DNA of 64,000 nt, taken from the NCBI GenBank assembly GCA_018873245.2, contig JAEMBT020000005.1:10862001-10926000 (forward strand). The letters are read 5' to 3'. Each line of letters opens with the position of its first letter. The first letter of the stretch is position 1. Of this stretch, positions 37,711 through 49,548 are shown one piece after another. The translations under genes and the position numbers were made by a program. Under the pieces are notes generated by a model. That model ran no database searches. It was not told the DNA's origin and saw nothing but the letters and a program-made list of their open reading frames with translations. The stretch is from Archegozetes longisetosus (taxonomy: Eukaryota > Arthropoda > Arachnida > Sarcoptiformes > Trhypochthoniidae).

Positions 37711-38997
37711 ATGAGTTCATTCGACTGTGTTTCACTAAAAATTCCAAATTTAATTTACAACAATCATTCCGATGAAAGTCTTCAGCCTTTAAGGGTGATT
37801 ATGACAGCGAGGACTGATGCAAATGAAAAATTATTTTTATGCGCCAGAATTGCAAATATTTTCACTTTGATAGCTGAAAAGATTAATAATCCAATAATTG
37901 TTGAGTTTGGGAATTCTACTGGTATTAGAACGAATAGCGGTTGGACTGGAGTTATAGGAAATCTGTCCAGAAATGAATATGATATTGGAGTTGGACATTT
38001 TTCGGGAGTACTCGAGCGATACGAAGTGACACAATTCTCGCCTACTATAGGTTACGCGTATCCGATCGCTATCCTCGGTGGCAGAGTATATAATGAAGAA
38101 AATAATGAAGCATTCAAATTCTTCTCTACATTTAGTATCTGTTTGTGGATCTTTACGATTGCATCAATGATCTCATTAGGATTAATACATTTTATAACCA
38201 ATTCAAAGTTAAAAATTAATGACAAACTTTCGGCTATAAATTTAATATTTCAGTCAATTTATTCATATTTACATTCATTTTTAAATCAACAGATAGTAAA
38301 ACAAGAAGCATTCTCGAGTTTTAATAACATGTTATTATTCGGTTCGTGGTTTATAGCAATAGCATTTTTGATAGTGTTCTTCAACTCAAATGTTCTGTCA
38401 AATATTCTTTATAAGCCTTATGTAAATATTGACTCACTTGAAGATATCGTATATTGGATTAATTTGAGTAACATTCAAGTCGAGGCCAATCCGATACAGC
38501 TCACATGGAATTTATTTAAAACCTCAAACGATTCCAGATTTTCAATAATTTATAATAGACTTGAAGATATGAGTCAAAGAGGATTCAATTTGAGTGAAAT
38601 ATTAAAAGGAAGACGAGTTTACATAACTTATAGTCATCTATTGGAACTTTTAATTGAAGCTAATAAACATATTCCACTACATCTCGGCCGTGATAAGTAT
38701 TTCGGGTCCAGTATTGTTATACTTTATTCAAAACTTATACCGATTTCGATTAAAGAAAAGATTGATTCATTAATGTATTTGGTTTTCGAAAGCGGTCACC
38801 AAAGCTTCTGGAATGTGAAAGGCGTTAAAAGAATGGACTTTATATATGATGAGAGCCATCATGCAAATATAACTTTGTTCAACTATCGGGGAATATTTTT
38901 TCTATTAATGGGTGCACTGATAATAACATTTTTGATTTTGATTATTGAGATTTGGAGCAAGTCCAGATATTTTAGATCCACTTTAGCATTGAAGTAA
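37711..38997 (+). CDS. Ionotropic-receptor-like ligand-gated channel
   Basis: An uninterrupted ORF of 428 residues from the ATG at 37711. The N-terminal ~125 residues resemble the S1 half of an iGluR/IR ligand-binding domain (GWTGVIGNLSRNEYDIGVG, then QFSPTIGYAYPIAIL, the usual pre-M1 segment). M1 is at about 138-162 and M3 at about 208-229 (GSWFIAIAFLIVFF). An S2-like domain follows (GFNLSEILKGRRVYI). M4 is at about 394-416 (FFLLMGALIITFLILIIEIW). The conserved SYTANL gate motif of iGluRs is replaced by NSNVLSNIL, as in very diverged IRs. Arthropod IRs serve chemosensation. No amino-terminal domain is present, so the protein is either short or lacks its 5' exons. The lack of introns fits divergent IR clades. 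Confidence 0.8.
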   Translation: MSSFDCVSLKIPNLIYNNHSDESLQPLRVIMTARTDANEKLFLCARIANIFTLIAEKINNPIIVEFGNSTGIRTNSGWTGVIGNLSRNEYDIGVGHFSGVLERYEVTQFSPTIGYAYPIAILGGRVYNEENNEAFKFFSTFSICLWIFTIASMISLGLIHFITNSKLKINDKLSAINLIFQSIYSYLHSFLNQQIVKQEAFSSFNNMLLFGSWFIAIAFLIVFFNSNVLSNILYKPYVNIDSLEDIVYWINLSNIQVEANPIQLTWNLFKTSNDSRFSIIYNRLEDMSQRGFNLSEILKGRRVYITYSHLLELLIEANKHIPLHLGRDKYFGSSIVILYSKLIPISIKEKIDSLMYLVFESGHQSFWNVKGVKRMDFIYDESHHANITLFNYRGIFFLLMGALIITFLILIIEIWSKSRYFRSTLALK

Positions 38998-39619
38998 GTT
39001 CGTTCAGTACTTTAGTAAAGAGAAAAATATGCTTGCAATAAGCTATAGAAAGCTGTCATCATATTAATTGAACAGAGATCAGACTTCCAAACAGCGCGTT
39101 ACGTCTCATTACATATTATGCTAATTAAATAGAATTTTGAAGTACTTACAGTTCAGATTTAAGGTTTAGTCCTAAAATTGATTGGGAAAGCAGACTTGAT
39201 AACAAACAAAAATCATAAAAATCAAGCTTTAAGTATTTCTAAATTCTTCGAACAAGTACTTAAATGGGAAAAATGAATATAAAGAAAATAAAAGATTTCA
39301 TTACTTTCAAAAGACATTTTTTTAAATAGATCACTGTATGATTAGATCGATTTATGGCCTAATTTTTATTTGTTTTCAGTGAGAAAAAGAGAGAAAGCAC
39401 TGTTCAAGATAACATCCCTATATGAAACTATGACAAAATCCTACTTAAGAAATATTTTCAGTATTTTTCTTTCTAAAAATTTCTCAACGCCTTCTCCTTC
39501 GGGCTATTAAGGGTTTAATATAAAAGTAGAAGTATTTTGAATGTTAAGTTCATAGTTTCAGCTAAAGCTCAATCAAGAACTATCTTCCAATAGCAGTTGT
39601 AAAAATAATTAATTAAGTC

Positions 39620-40663
39620 ATGTTTAAAGTGAGTCTTTAATACTTATAATGCCTTTTTATTAATCTCGTATTCAATGAAGACTTTCCATAGATAAAAGCT
39701 TATATAAAAGTTTAAATAGTTTAAGTGATGCAAATTTCTCTATGTGTCAATCAATAGATAGAATTCTTTTAAGTTGTTTATTAATATTGAAAACTTATGC
39801 AGAAATTACAGTTATATAAAAGTTTACAAAATACTTTTATAACAAATTTCTCATAAGATTCATAAACTGGGAAAACTTTTAAACTAATTTTTTTTAAATA
39901 GGTCTTGATTATATCACTGTTTGCCCTTCACTGCAAAGCTGGTTATATCGGCGGAGGAATTGGCCTCGGATTAGGTGGATATGGAGGATATGGAGGATAT
40001 GGAGGTTATGGCGGACATGGTGTTCGAGTCCCGGCCGCTATTATCAGCAACCATAACGTCAAAGTAGTACCCGTTCCCTCTCACAGAGCAATCCCTGCTC
40101 CGACAGTAGTAGACGTCGACTCTGGAGACCAACCTGTAGTCCTTAATTTCAATTCCCGCTCAAGTACTTTAGTCCCAACACAAAAGCATATCGGCCAACC
40201 CGGCAGCTTCCAAAGGTCTAATTCAGTCGATGAACCGCACCGTTTGCTTCACGAAGTGGTCAGACCTGTTGTCCAAGAAGTTCGTGAAGTTATTACTCCT
40301 TATCGTAATGTTGTTCAAGAGATCAGACCTGTTCTCGAAAATGTTCAAACGATTGTCGCGAGAGGTGAAGGAAGAGGTCTCGGTGGTGGTCTTGGACTCG
40401 GAGGTTTGGGAGGCGGCCTCGGAGGAGGAATCGGTTTAGGAGGCCTTGGAGGAGGAATCGGTTTAGGAGGCCTTGGAGGAGGAATCGGTTTAGGAGGTGT
40501 TGGAGGAGGAATCGGTTTGGGAGGTGTTGGAGGTGGAATCGGTTTGGGAGGTCTTGGAGGTGGAATCGGTTTAGGTGGTCGCGGAGGAGGATATGTAGGC
40601 AAAGTAATCGGTGGAGGTTATGGAGGTTATGGAGGTTACGGTTTAGGAAAATACGGCAAATAG
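39620..40663 (+). CDS. Glycine-rich cuticle-type protein
   Basis: Two exons, 39620-39628 (only ATG TTT AAA, then GTGAGT) and 39902-40663, joined in phase 0, giving 256 residues. The signal peptide MFKVLIISLFALHCKAG is created only by the splice, which is strong support for the microexon. The mature protein has GGYGGYGG at the start. A non-glycine middle follows, with VVRPVVQEVREV, TPYRNVVQEIRPVL and ENVQTIVARG. Then come about six copies of a ten-residue GGGIGLGGLG repeat and a GGYGGYG tail. It is probably a structural cuticle protein. The 30-bp coding repeat from about 40425 to 40580 is nearly identical between copies, which suggests recent expansion. The minus-strand proline-rich ORF is its shadow. 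Confidence 0.88.
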
Positions 40664-42368
40664 GTATTTTGAAAACTTCATTAAAAATTGATTACGATTG
40701 AAAATTTTTCGGCCTCTTATTCAGTTTTGACAATTACAAAAATATTAATTGGTTTATGATTTCTATAAACGATTAGAGAATTTTTATATCTAAATTTACT
40801 CAATATTCAATTAAATCATAGAGGACTAAAATTATCACTTTTGATTATTGTAATTTATGTACAAAAATGAGGGTCAAATGGAAGAATAAACAATATTTCG
40901 AAAATAATTGTTGATGTTAATTTATTAGATTCATTAAGTAATATTTAAGGGTTTCTAATTAATGCTAAGGAATCTAACTATTAAGCTTATTTAGAAGTTC
41001 GAAACGACTTCAAAAAGGCTTTTTAGTGCACCCACCAATAGAAAAATAGTTAATAGCTAAACAGTGTTATATTTATGTAGTAGCTTTTGTCGTCAACTCT
41101 TTCTCTCCTCCTTTAAATATTCCAGAAGTTTTGATGATCACTTTCAAGAACTAGATTCATAATGAGTCAATTATTTCTTTAATCAAGATCAGTGTAAACT
41201 TTTAGTAGAGTATAACAATAGTAGTCCCAAGTACAATCAAAGGAAACAAAAATGAAGCAGTGAAAATAGTTTACTTTTTGGAGTTCCTTTCATATTTTGA
41301 CTGACCGATATTTAAGGTGTTAACTGACAGTTTATATAGTATTTGCTTCACGTGTTCCTAAGATTAATATGATTAGTAATAGGATTAGTTCTTATTAATA
41401 ACAGATACTAGCTTTATGTTAGATAATTATTAGTTTTTTGTGAGAGCAATTTTGATTAAAGAGCTATTTGCTTTTTAGAGACCTTCATATAAGAAATGAG
41501 TTATTACTTTGAGAGAAAAATTCAATTTATTTAGTTTAGCTTACCAGGTTTATATTATTTTTTTGACAATATTTCGTTGATAGTCACTTGAAATTGTAAA
41601 ATCTCATTCTTATTATAAACTGTATTAATATTTTATAGTTAGAAAAGTTTCAAATTAGTTAATAAAATTGAGATTTTGAGTACTAATATCGAACAACAGT
41701 TCGATTGCCATTAATCACATTAACATGACAATAGTTTGGACTAAGACTAAAATCAAAGTATGGAATAGACTTCGAACAAGAAATTTAGTGTTGAGCTTAC
41801 ATGACAACAGATGTGAAACACATTTTTAAGGCACTCTTAGTTTAATTTCATTCATTGAGATAACAAGTTATAGACGTTTGAGATAAAAGAAATTCAAATA
41901 AAACTAAACTCTGATTCTATTTTAGGGTTGAATAAACTCCAATCTAATTATCTAAATTACCTTTTTAAGTTAGCGAAAGTATTAATATACAAATATAAAA
42001 GGATTAATAAAAAAATTAAAAAATCAATGACTCAAAGTAAATACCAAACAAGACAAAAATAACCACCTTGATGAATGAAAACTAATTTGATAAATAAACA
42101 GAGAAAGCAATAAATGACCTGTAATTGAAATTTTTTTATCTCCAAGTCTGTTATTTATTTTTTATGACATTCTCTTAATCCCTGCAAACATAATACTCAA
42201 ATTTGTTTTAGTATTGAAGCAAAATTATCTCAATATATAAAAATTAACGAATTGTCTATGCACGTGTTATTTGAATGAACTCTTAGATAGAACTAATTGA
42301 TAAAAACTAATAATAGAAAATAGATTATGGTTAAATTTACCTATATTTTATTATCAAAAGACAATATA
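40664..42368. other. Gene-free AT-rich stretch
   Basis: Convergent 3' flanks of the glycine-rich gene (plus) and the glucosylceramidase gene (minus). No ORFs or repeats worth naming. Confidence 0.55.
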
Positions 42369-44484
42369 TCACCACCAAATAAATGAGTTTATAGAATGTG
42401 GTGATAATTTATGTGATATATAATTCCTGGAGTCATTAACATTGAGTTCGATCGATTCTGGACCTGAATTGAGAGCCACCACAACAGTTGCATTATCTGG
42501 TCTTTTTATAGTTAATACAGATAAGTTGTCCAAACTTTTATCAAGTTTATGACCGATTCTCACAGAATTGGGTGAAATGAATTTACTGAAGTGTCCCAAT
42601 GCATAAAAGGATGGCTGTTTATAGGCTTCACCTTTATTAGGGTCAATAAGAATAGGACCACCACATCCTTCCTTTGTATTCCAACGCGGACCACCTGTCA
42701 TATCAAGAGCCATATTCCACTCAACCCAACCAGTAACCCAATGATTCAAATCCTGATTAGAAATAATTCAAACAATTAATAGTTTATATTATTTAAAACA
42801 AAATTGGCTCAATTTTAGAGAACTCTAGTTGTGTTTATGTTTAGGTATAATTCAAATTTTAATGTTTCACAACAATTTTTTCTTTGTATAAAAATTTTTA
42901 TTGCTGCAAAAGTAACTTTGTAAATAGACAGACTGAAATAACGGGACAGCTCAAAGATTAAAAATCTGAACAACTTGCGATTAATTGCGGAAACATTGCA
43001 TAAAATTGCTTATTGCATTTCTTGCATTTCTTGCATTTAGACTTGTATATGATTTTACCGAATAAATAAAACTAAACTTGTTGACAGTTTGAATTGAGGA
43101 AGCTTATTCTTAATTCAGATACTTGGGGAATACTTCTCTTATATTTTTTAGACTTACTCTAATTATGTCATACCCATATTCTTCAGCATATTGCCATCTG
43201 CCACAAATTGCGTGATGACAGGCTTCAGAATTAAGCATAAAATAATCTGGATGTTTCTCATGCACGTCATCTAAGTACGTGTCCGGAAAAGCTCCCATTT
43301 TTTTATTGGAATACCAATGAATTGCAATACCGGAGACGTATTTAGCAGCTTCCTTATCTTTTAGAATAATATCAGTCCACTCTTTGATGTGTGGTGTGTT
43401 TTCATCATATATCATGAGATGTAAATTTTCTTTATTATATCCCGCTTTAGCTAAAGTCGGGCCTAAATTAAGTTTAATAAAATCCCTCTCTTCATGTGCA
43501 TTCAAATTCAAATTATTAAACGTGTAATTAGGTTTCTGCCCTTCGATCGGCTCATTTTCAACGGTCAAACCCCAGAGCTCTATTCCATGAGATTTGTATT
43601 CGCTCAAAAATCTAGATGTTTATAAACAATAATCGTTTCGCGTTTGCTTAGTCAAATTGTTCAAGTCTTACTTCACAAAATAGTTAGCCCAAATTTGATA
43701 GTACTCTCCTCCGACTTCACCACTTAATGACCCACTCTCATTAAACTTTCGGTTAGTTTTCATCCACGCTGGAGGACTCCACGGACTGCCAAACAACTTA
43801 ATTTTATGAGGACTTACTTCTTGAGCCATTTTTATGTATGGTATCTGAAAACAATGGCAATTTCAAGAATCTAATGAAAATCAAATACTCACATATAGTT
43901 AGAATGCTTTATTGGAAATTAAAAATCAAACACACCTTCCATTCGAGGTCTTCTTTTTGTAAAGCAAAATGTGTTAGATTAGTGTCTCCGTCCACGTCAT
44001 CATAAGAGTACGGACGTGGAGAATAATCAGTACCAGCGATTGGAATTCTCCCAATTGTGTATTCGATGCCGTTTTCTGAAAAGTAGCTATTGATCACTTC
44101 ATGAGCTAAAGATTCTGAAACCTGTTTAAGCATTTGTCCTGTTGTATCGGTGAAAGCGCCGCCAAACCCTTTGATTGTTTGAAATTTTCTCGTTGGATCT
44201 ATAGTTACAGTTAGATGTTCAGTTGCATTTGATAATTGATGAACGGCTTCGACCTTAACTTCCGATTGTTTAAATCTATCTCCAGCTTTGTTGCTTTCGA
44301 AAACATAGGCCAATCCTTGTTTAGACTTTTGTAACGGTGGAAAATCATCACAATATGTCGAGTTACAGACACAGACTGTATCTGCATCAATAATATGTTT
44401 TTGATGACATTCTCTTCTTGCACCTAATTTAGGAATATACAGGTGTTTATTCTGTTGAATTGACGACCTAATATTTTTAGGTAC
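42369..44484 (-). CDS. Lysosomal-type glucosylceramidase (GH30)
   Basis: Minus-strand exons 44484-43936, 43844-43672, 43611-43158 and 42752-42369, all phase-consistent, giving 519 residues plus an unresolved leader. It hydrolyses the beta-glucosyl bond of glucosylceramide. Family landmarks are VCVCNSTYCDDF, IKGFGGAFTDTTGQ, NGIEYTIGRIPIAGTDYS, KLFGSPWSPPAWMKTN, the acid/base Glu in LTVENEP and AAKYVSGIAIHWY. Then come the nucleophile Glu in MLNSEACHH, GWVEWNMALD, YALGHFSKFI and a final beta-domain ending SINSFIWW. Both catalytic Glu are present, so it should be active. A hydrophobic leader MYISLLLCLTQIILI starts at the ATG at 44530 but is one base out of frame with exon 2. The true first exon may be further upstream. 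Confidence 0.92.
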
Positions 44485-45245
44485 CTATAAGAATAATCTG
44501 TGTTAAACACAATAATAAACTGATATACATTTGGTCTGTATTTAATAAACTTTAGGGAACCGAATAAATGTTAAGTGATTACTGCAGTTATGTTATTATA
44601 TATACAATCAAACTTCAATACTTTCAAAATGTGTTACTTCTCAGGTATCGAATTACTAAATATATGGATAATTCTATCGTACACTCAATGCAACATTCTG
44701 AATCATATCTATTGTCTATTTTACGTTTAAATCTATCACCAAGATAGTGATGCGTCATTTAATAATATATATAAAAATAGTGAAAAATTTGTTCGCTTTC
44801 CCACTAGTAAGAAACTAAATACAAATTTTTCAAGTTTAATTTATAAAATTTTTAAGTATGGATTAACATATTTTCTCTTTGTATCTAAATTAATCTGCCT
44901 CTATATTATAAACTCAACTGAATTTGAGTATTAAAGTTTATGATGAAAATTCGTTTCCTCGTTGAATAAAATTTTCATTAAAATAGATCAAAACACGTAG
45001 AAACATGAAGGCCCAAAGCTTGATCTATTATTACATTGTTTTAATAAATGATAATAATCATACAAATAGACAAATATATTTATTATTATTATTATCTCTG
45101 GAACATCTGATTTTTGAATCTTTAGTATGGTTATCAAATTAGCATGTTGAACTTATATTTCAAAAACATAGTTAGTTTTTAACTTTTTAAGGCATAAAAT
45201 ATAAGAAATTTGAGTAAAATGGCTAATTTGAAAAACGGATAACTT
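44485..45245. other. 5' region of glucosylceramidase gene
   Basis: Contains the out-of-frame leader candidate at 44530. The rest is AT-rich with a (TAT)n run near 45.08 kb. No second exon was firmly identified. Confidence 0.4.
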
Positions 45246-45620
45246 TTAGTCATAACATTTATTGTCACGTGGAGGCCAATTCATGCAATAATTGACTGCC
45301 AAATATTCGGTGTGTACATAATGAAAATTTAATGTATCCTTCCATTCTTCTGGAGTACAAATTCTGGATCCATGTTCATGAATACACCTTTCCATGTCCC
45401 AATTAGAACAACATTTGACTCTAACTTTCAGATTTGTTTTCGATCCTATGTTCCAATAATCCTTAACAGCTTTGAAACACCCCATGTACTGCGTGTCGTT
45501 CATTTTTTTTTCGTGACATGATTTCACTAAAGGTGTATAGACGCGATTCCAATCAATCGGAGATTGAGTAATATTGTCCACTAAGACAAGTAAACAAAGA
45601 AAATATAAGATATTTTTCAT
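45246..45620 (-). CDS. Small secreted cysteine-rich protein
   Basis: A single-exon ORF of 124 residues from the ATG at 45620. The signal peptide MKNILYFLCLLVLVDNITQS is clear. The mature part has eight cysteines (SCHEK, MGCF, KCCS, RCIH, RICT, NYCM, NKCY), probably four disulfides, with charged and aromatic spacing such as DMERCIHEHG and HTEYLAVNYCMNW. The layout recalls the DUF19-like secreted proteins of ticks, mites and nematodes, but I do not claim membership. It is divergent in composition from its neighbours and shows no frame damage, which suggests selection. Confidence 0.75.
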   Translation of the reverse strand: MKNILYFLCLLVLVDNITQSPIDWNRVYTPLVKSCHEKKMNDTQYMGCFKAVKDYWNIGSKTNLKVRVKCCSNWDMERCIHEHGSRICTPEEWKDTLNFHYVHTEYLAVNYCMNWPPRDNKCYD

Positions 45621-46780
45621 TTTGGATGATCAACGCAATGCTCAACAATTAAGGTCTGTTTTAATAGCGGAAATATTCCTATGGGCTGTCTTATCTCTAA
45701 TATGAGTGTATCATATCTCTTTTTAGTCAAAGGAGATAAATTCATAGCTAGTTCTACTTCTCTAAGATAAAGTATTAGTCATTGTTTACATTAGTCTTGA
45801 ATGTAAGCATTGTTCTCTTTTCCGACTTATGACTTGCCATAGAAACATAAGTATAAGTTTTCGTAAATAAGACTTTATATTGATAAACTTTTCTGAAAGT
45901 GTTATCTATCATAAAACCAAAAACACTCACACTTAATTTTAGAGAATAAATCGATTAACTCTTTCATATGAAAATTTCTTAACGGTAAAGTATGGTTGTT
46001 ATAAACTTTTAAGTTACGCTAACGCTTACTATTATATCTAGCGATAGACATCATCACAGTTACCCTGAGCTTGAGCTGAGCTGAGCTGAGCTGCTATGCT
46101 GAGTTGAACTGATCTGATCTGATTAAAAATTGGGATTTTTTGCAAAACATTCTAATATTAGAAGTACTGAAGAATAGTTAAAAAACAATAAATTTTAGTC
46201 TAAGAGTCTTAAATGGTCTAGATTTCAATGATATTTTGTTTCTTAGAATTATGGGTGATTAGAATATCAAATCATTAAATTAGTACTTATTCCAAATCAA
46301 AGTACAGATAAATTCAAAAAAGTGTTAAATTAACCGCTTACTAATATCGCATCAGATATGATTTTATTTTCAACTGTTCTATGCCAAAATTTACTGAAAA
46401 TAGTTTAAAAAGTTTTCTATCCCTACGAAGATGCAAACCCCAAATATATCAATGTAAATTTTATCGTTAGTCTTAATTTTTAAGTCTCTATTAATGCAGA
46501 AAGTTTGGATCATGTTTGTTACGTAGGTACTTTTTACTATTAAGTCTTGACAACTCCTACGTAGGGCCTCTACCACTATAATAACATGGTATCTCAGCTG
46601 GGGACCCAATGTTGATTCGAGAGCGGATATGGTCTCGACACTGTACTTAACACAATATTCTATGAGCATTCTTAGAGATCTGTTAAGAAACGATGTCGAT
46701 TCTGTATTGGGTCATTGCTGCTCTTGTCCTAACGCCTCAGAACTGTCGATTTAGGCACACATTAAGATAGATCTATGGTA
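45621..46780. other. Gene-poor stretch with (GAGCT)n and GC-richer block
   Basis: A (GAGCT)n-like run is at about 46070-46100. Bases about 46540-46760 are less AT-rich than the surroundings and continue beyond the mariner insertion as about 48106-48220, so the mariner probably landed in an older repeat. A 92-codon minus ORF (46391-46669) is not recognisable. Confidence 0.45.
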
Positions 46781-48103
46781 AAGGAGGTGTAAATAAAGAA
46801 GTTGCGAGACTTTAAACTTAAATAACTTCTTTATTTTATAATGAAATTTTATAAAACTTAATATTTATATAAAGTAATTATTATTCTCTTAATTTTTATT
46901 TTTTAACGGTTCAAATACACCTTTTTCACTAATTGCTCGAAGATTTCTCTTAAAGTGTATAAAAAGCTGTTGTGCACTTTTTTCTGCCACTTTTTTAGAG
47001 ATATTTCTCCAAATAATCTTAAAAGATCTCAAATTTTTGCTTGTTTTTTGCGGAGGCGATATTCGGTCTTACATAGCGACCAAAATTTCTCGATCGGGCG
47101 AACTTGAGGCACATTCGGAGCGTTTTGCGTCTTTTCGACATATTCAATATTATTCTCATTTAACCACTCGATTACTTGATTTGAATAATGACATGTCGCT
47201 AAATCCATCCAAAGTAAAACTTGATTGCGATTATGATGTTTATCAATAAAGGGCATCAAAATTTTTTTAAGGCATTCATTTAAATAAGTTTTACTATTCA
47301 TAGTCCCGACTGAAATGAAAGGGTCAGAGATATTGCCATCGGAATCAATACATTGCCATAGCATATATTTTTTGAAAAATTTTGCTTTTCCTTTAAAACG
47401 AATATTGTCCGGAACAATAGATTTATCTTTACAACGAATATATTGTTTTCCAGGCACTTGTTTGTAATCAAATGGAACATAGGTTTCATCGTCAATGAGA
47501 AAAACTTTGTTACCACCTTTAGGCAAACTTTTGTGATTAAGTTTTCTACAGGATTTCTTAGCTCTCTTTTCTTGATCTTTTACATAAATCAGAGCGACTT
47601 CTTTAACATAAGTTTTAATGCCTAACTTTTTCTTTCTTATATATCTACAAGTAGAAAGTGTTAATTTTGCTTTTTTGCTCCTTCTTGATCAGTTAACTCG
47701 GGATCGCTTTCCAAATTTTTCTTAACTTTTTCAATTACTTTTCTGGTCATAATTTTGGGTTTTCTTCCGAGTTTTTTCTTAAATTCTGCGGTTCCAGTTT
47801 TCTTATATCTACTAATAATTCTTGAAATTGATTGCCTAAATTTTCCCTGTTGTACAAAATAATTGCACGTGATTTTCAAATCTTTGTTGGCATAGTTTTC
47901 ATAATAGTGCACAACTTGTTTAGAGAACGCCTGTCTTTCGATGTCTGTTATTTTAACTTTATTTAACATAATTTAATATAAATTTATTTATAAATAAAGC
48001 ACATGTTTATTGACTAATTTTACTCATGTAAACAAAAAAATCTTGAGTAAAAGTTGAGATATTAAGATAAAGAAGTGCGCAACCTCTTAATTTACACCTC
48101 CTT
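46781..48103 (-). mobile_element. Tc1/mariner element, near-complete
   Basis: 1323 bp with inverted termini AAGGAGGTGTAAAT, flanked by TA (46779-46780 and 48104-48105). It carries one transposase gene on the minus strand. The length and TA target duplication are standard for the superfamily. Confidence 0.92.
47029..47969 (-). CDS. Tc1/mariner transposase (D-37-E), one frame break
   Basis: The start ATG is at 47969. The N-terminal helix-turn-helix domain (residues ~1-90, ending GRKPKIMTRKVIEKVKKNL) is followed by the DDE domain: first Asp in FLIDDETYV, second in LLWMDLATCHYS, and the acidic third in VRPIEKFW. I count 37 residues between the second Asp and the Glu, as in the ITmD37E-type clade. 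The ORF splits at an A6 run (47671-47676 on plus): reading must slip -1 from EGAKK to AKLTLSTCR. Everything else is intact, so the copy is young or the break is an assembly error. The transposase cuts and pastes the element at TA. Confidence 0.88.
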
Positions 48104-48556
48104 TATCTCGGATTTGCTCGTTACCCATCCGAAATCCCGATTCCCGCTGCATTCTTGGTCAATGCATGCAAGGAACTGGAGATATAAGAGTAGCTATAAC
48201 CCGCGAATTAAAATAATGTATTTACAGATTGTTATGAATTCTGTAACTCGTCTCATAATTTGGTGGTTTCTGCTTTTTGAATTTGTTCTTGTATTTGACT
48301 TAGTCTCATAAATTTAACTGGAGATTTATGTTTATTGCAATAAAATAATGCAATAAAAAAGCGTTCAATTATCGAAGACTATCATTTTTTTTCGTTTATC
48401 ATAAATGCATTGACAAATTCGTTTAACTACGCATAAAATTTCATTTATAAGCTTTAAAATGGTTTTCTATTTATTAAAATAAGTTCGCTAACATAAAAGT
48501 TATAAGCATCTCAAATTCTCTGTTTGTAATGAACAAAGAAAGACAAAATATTGGTA
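48104..48556. other. Spacer between two mariner-type elements
   Basis: The first ~110 bp look like the continuation of the GC-richer repeat split by the mariner. The rest is AT-rich with no gene. Confidence 0.4.
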
Positions 48557-49069
48557 TAATTGAAAAGTTCGTACCCTTAGTATCAAAGAATGAACTTTAT
48601 TGAATTTTTTTACAAAAAATTTTAACTAATCCCCCGAGCACTAATGACCGGCTTCATCTCCTCCTGTCATTTGTCATAAACCCGTCGCCCAGAGTAATAC
48701 TGTTGAAGAAATCATTTACTGATCGATCGATCTCTTCTTCGGACGAGAATCGGCGCTCTCTTAAATGTTTCTTAACCAATTCATGTGAAACAGTGTTTGG
48801 CTCCAAAACTGAATTAATTTCTTCAGTCGTGTCTTTAGTCGACATTTTCTTCTTAAAAAATAGCCAAAAAAATAACCCGGAAATCTCGAGAATTGAAACC
48901 AATTTTTATTTCAGACAACTGTTGTTTGAAAAATCATAAAATACCAACAGAACGACAGAAAAATTTGAAACTTTGTGTTCGATATTTAAAAATGATATAC
49001 TTAAATAAAACATTCAAAAAATAGTTTAATTATCATCAGAATCTCGTTAGGGTACGAACTTTTCAATTA
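48557..49069 (-). mobile_element. Internally deleted mariner derivative
   Basis: About 513 bp with inverted ends TAATTGAAAAGTTCGTACCC, flanked by TA. The minus strand retains a fragment resembling the mariner transposase C-terminus (KKHLRERRFSSEEEIDRSVNDFF, compare KKHLRGxRFSSDEEV). It has a second reading start at MSTKDTTEE and an atypical end ITLGDGFMTNDRRR. It is non-autonomous and could be mobilised by a related mariner. Confidence 0.8.
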
Positions 49070-49548
49070 TATCAATAATTGAAAAAATAGTTGAAAATAA
49101 AATGTGTCAATATAATTATGAAACAAAATCTAATATTAAACTTTGGATTTTATTATGAAAACTTGATCCAATAATTAGAGTTTCGTGAAAGTCAATGATT
49201 CATTGTTTCCAAACATCTAATACATGATTTATGCTTAAGTGCATATATTTGTCTCTTAAATATATTAAAAGTTAACATTTGATAATAAAATTCAAGGTTT
49301 AATATTAGGGTTTGCTTCAAAATTATATTAAGGAACTATTTTTTCAACTATTTTGCCTTTCTCAAGTAATAAAACACTCTATAGAAATATATAAAATAAC
49401 TAAGTTTACTAAAACTAATAAGTAGGGGTGACATAAATATGTAAAATGCATATTTGCATAAAAAGAAATATTTAAGGGTTTATGGGACATAAAAACATAA
49501 ATGCATGAAATTAAATATTTTAAATAATTTGATCAGTTTATCAAAAAT

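Noticed and set aside
40345-40602. Proline-rich minus-strand ORF (PKPIPPPRPP)
   Set aside because: Reverse complement of the GGGIGLGGLG coding repeat.
46391-46669. 92-codon minus ORF
   Set aside because: In a GC-richer repeat split by the mariner. No domain seen.
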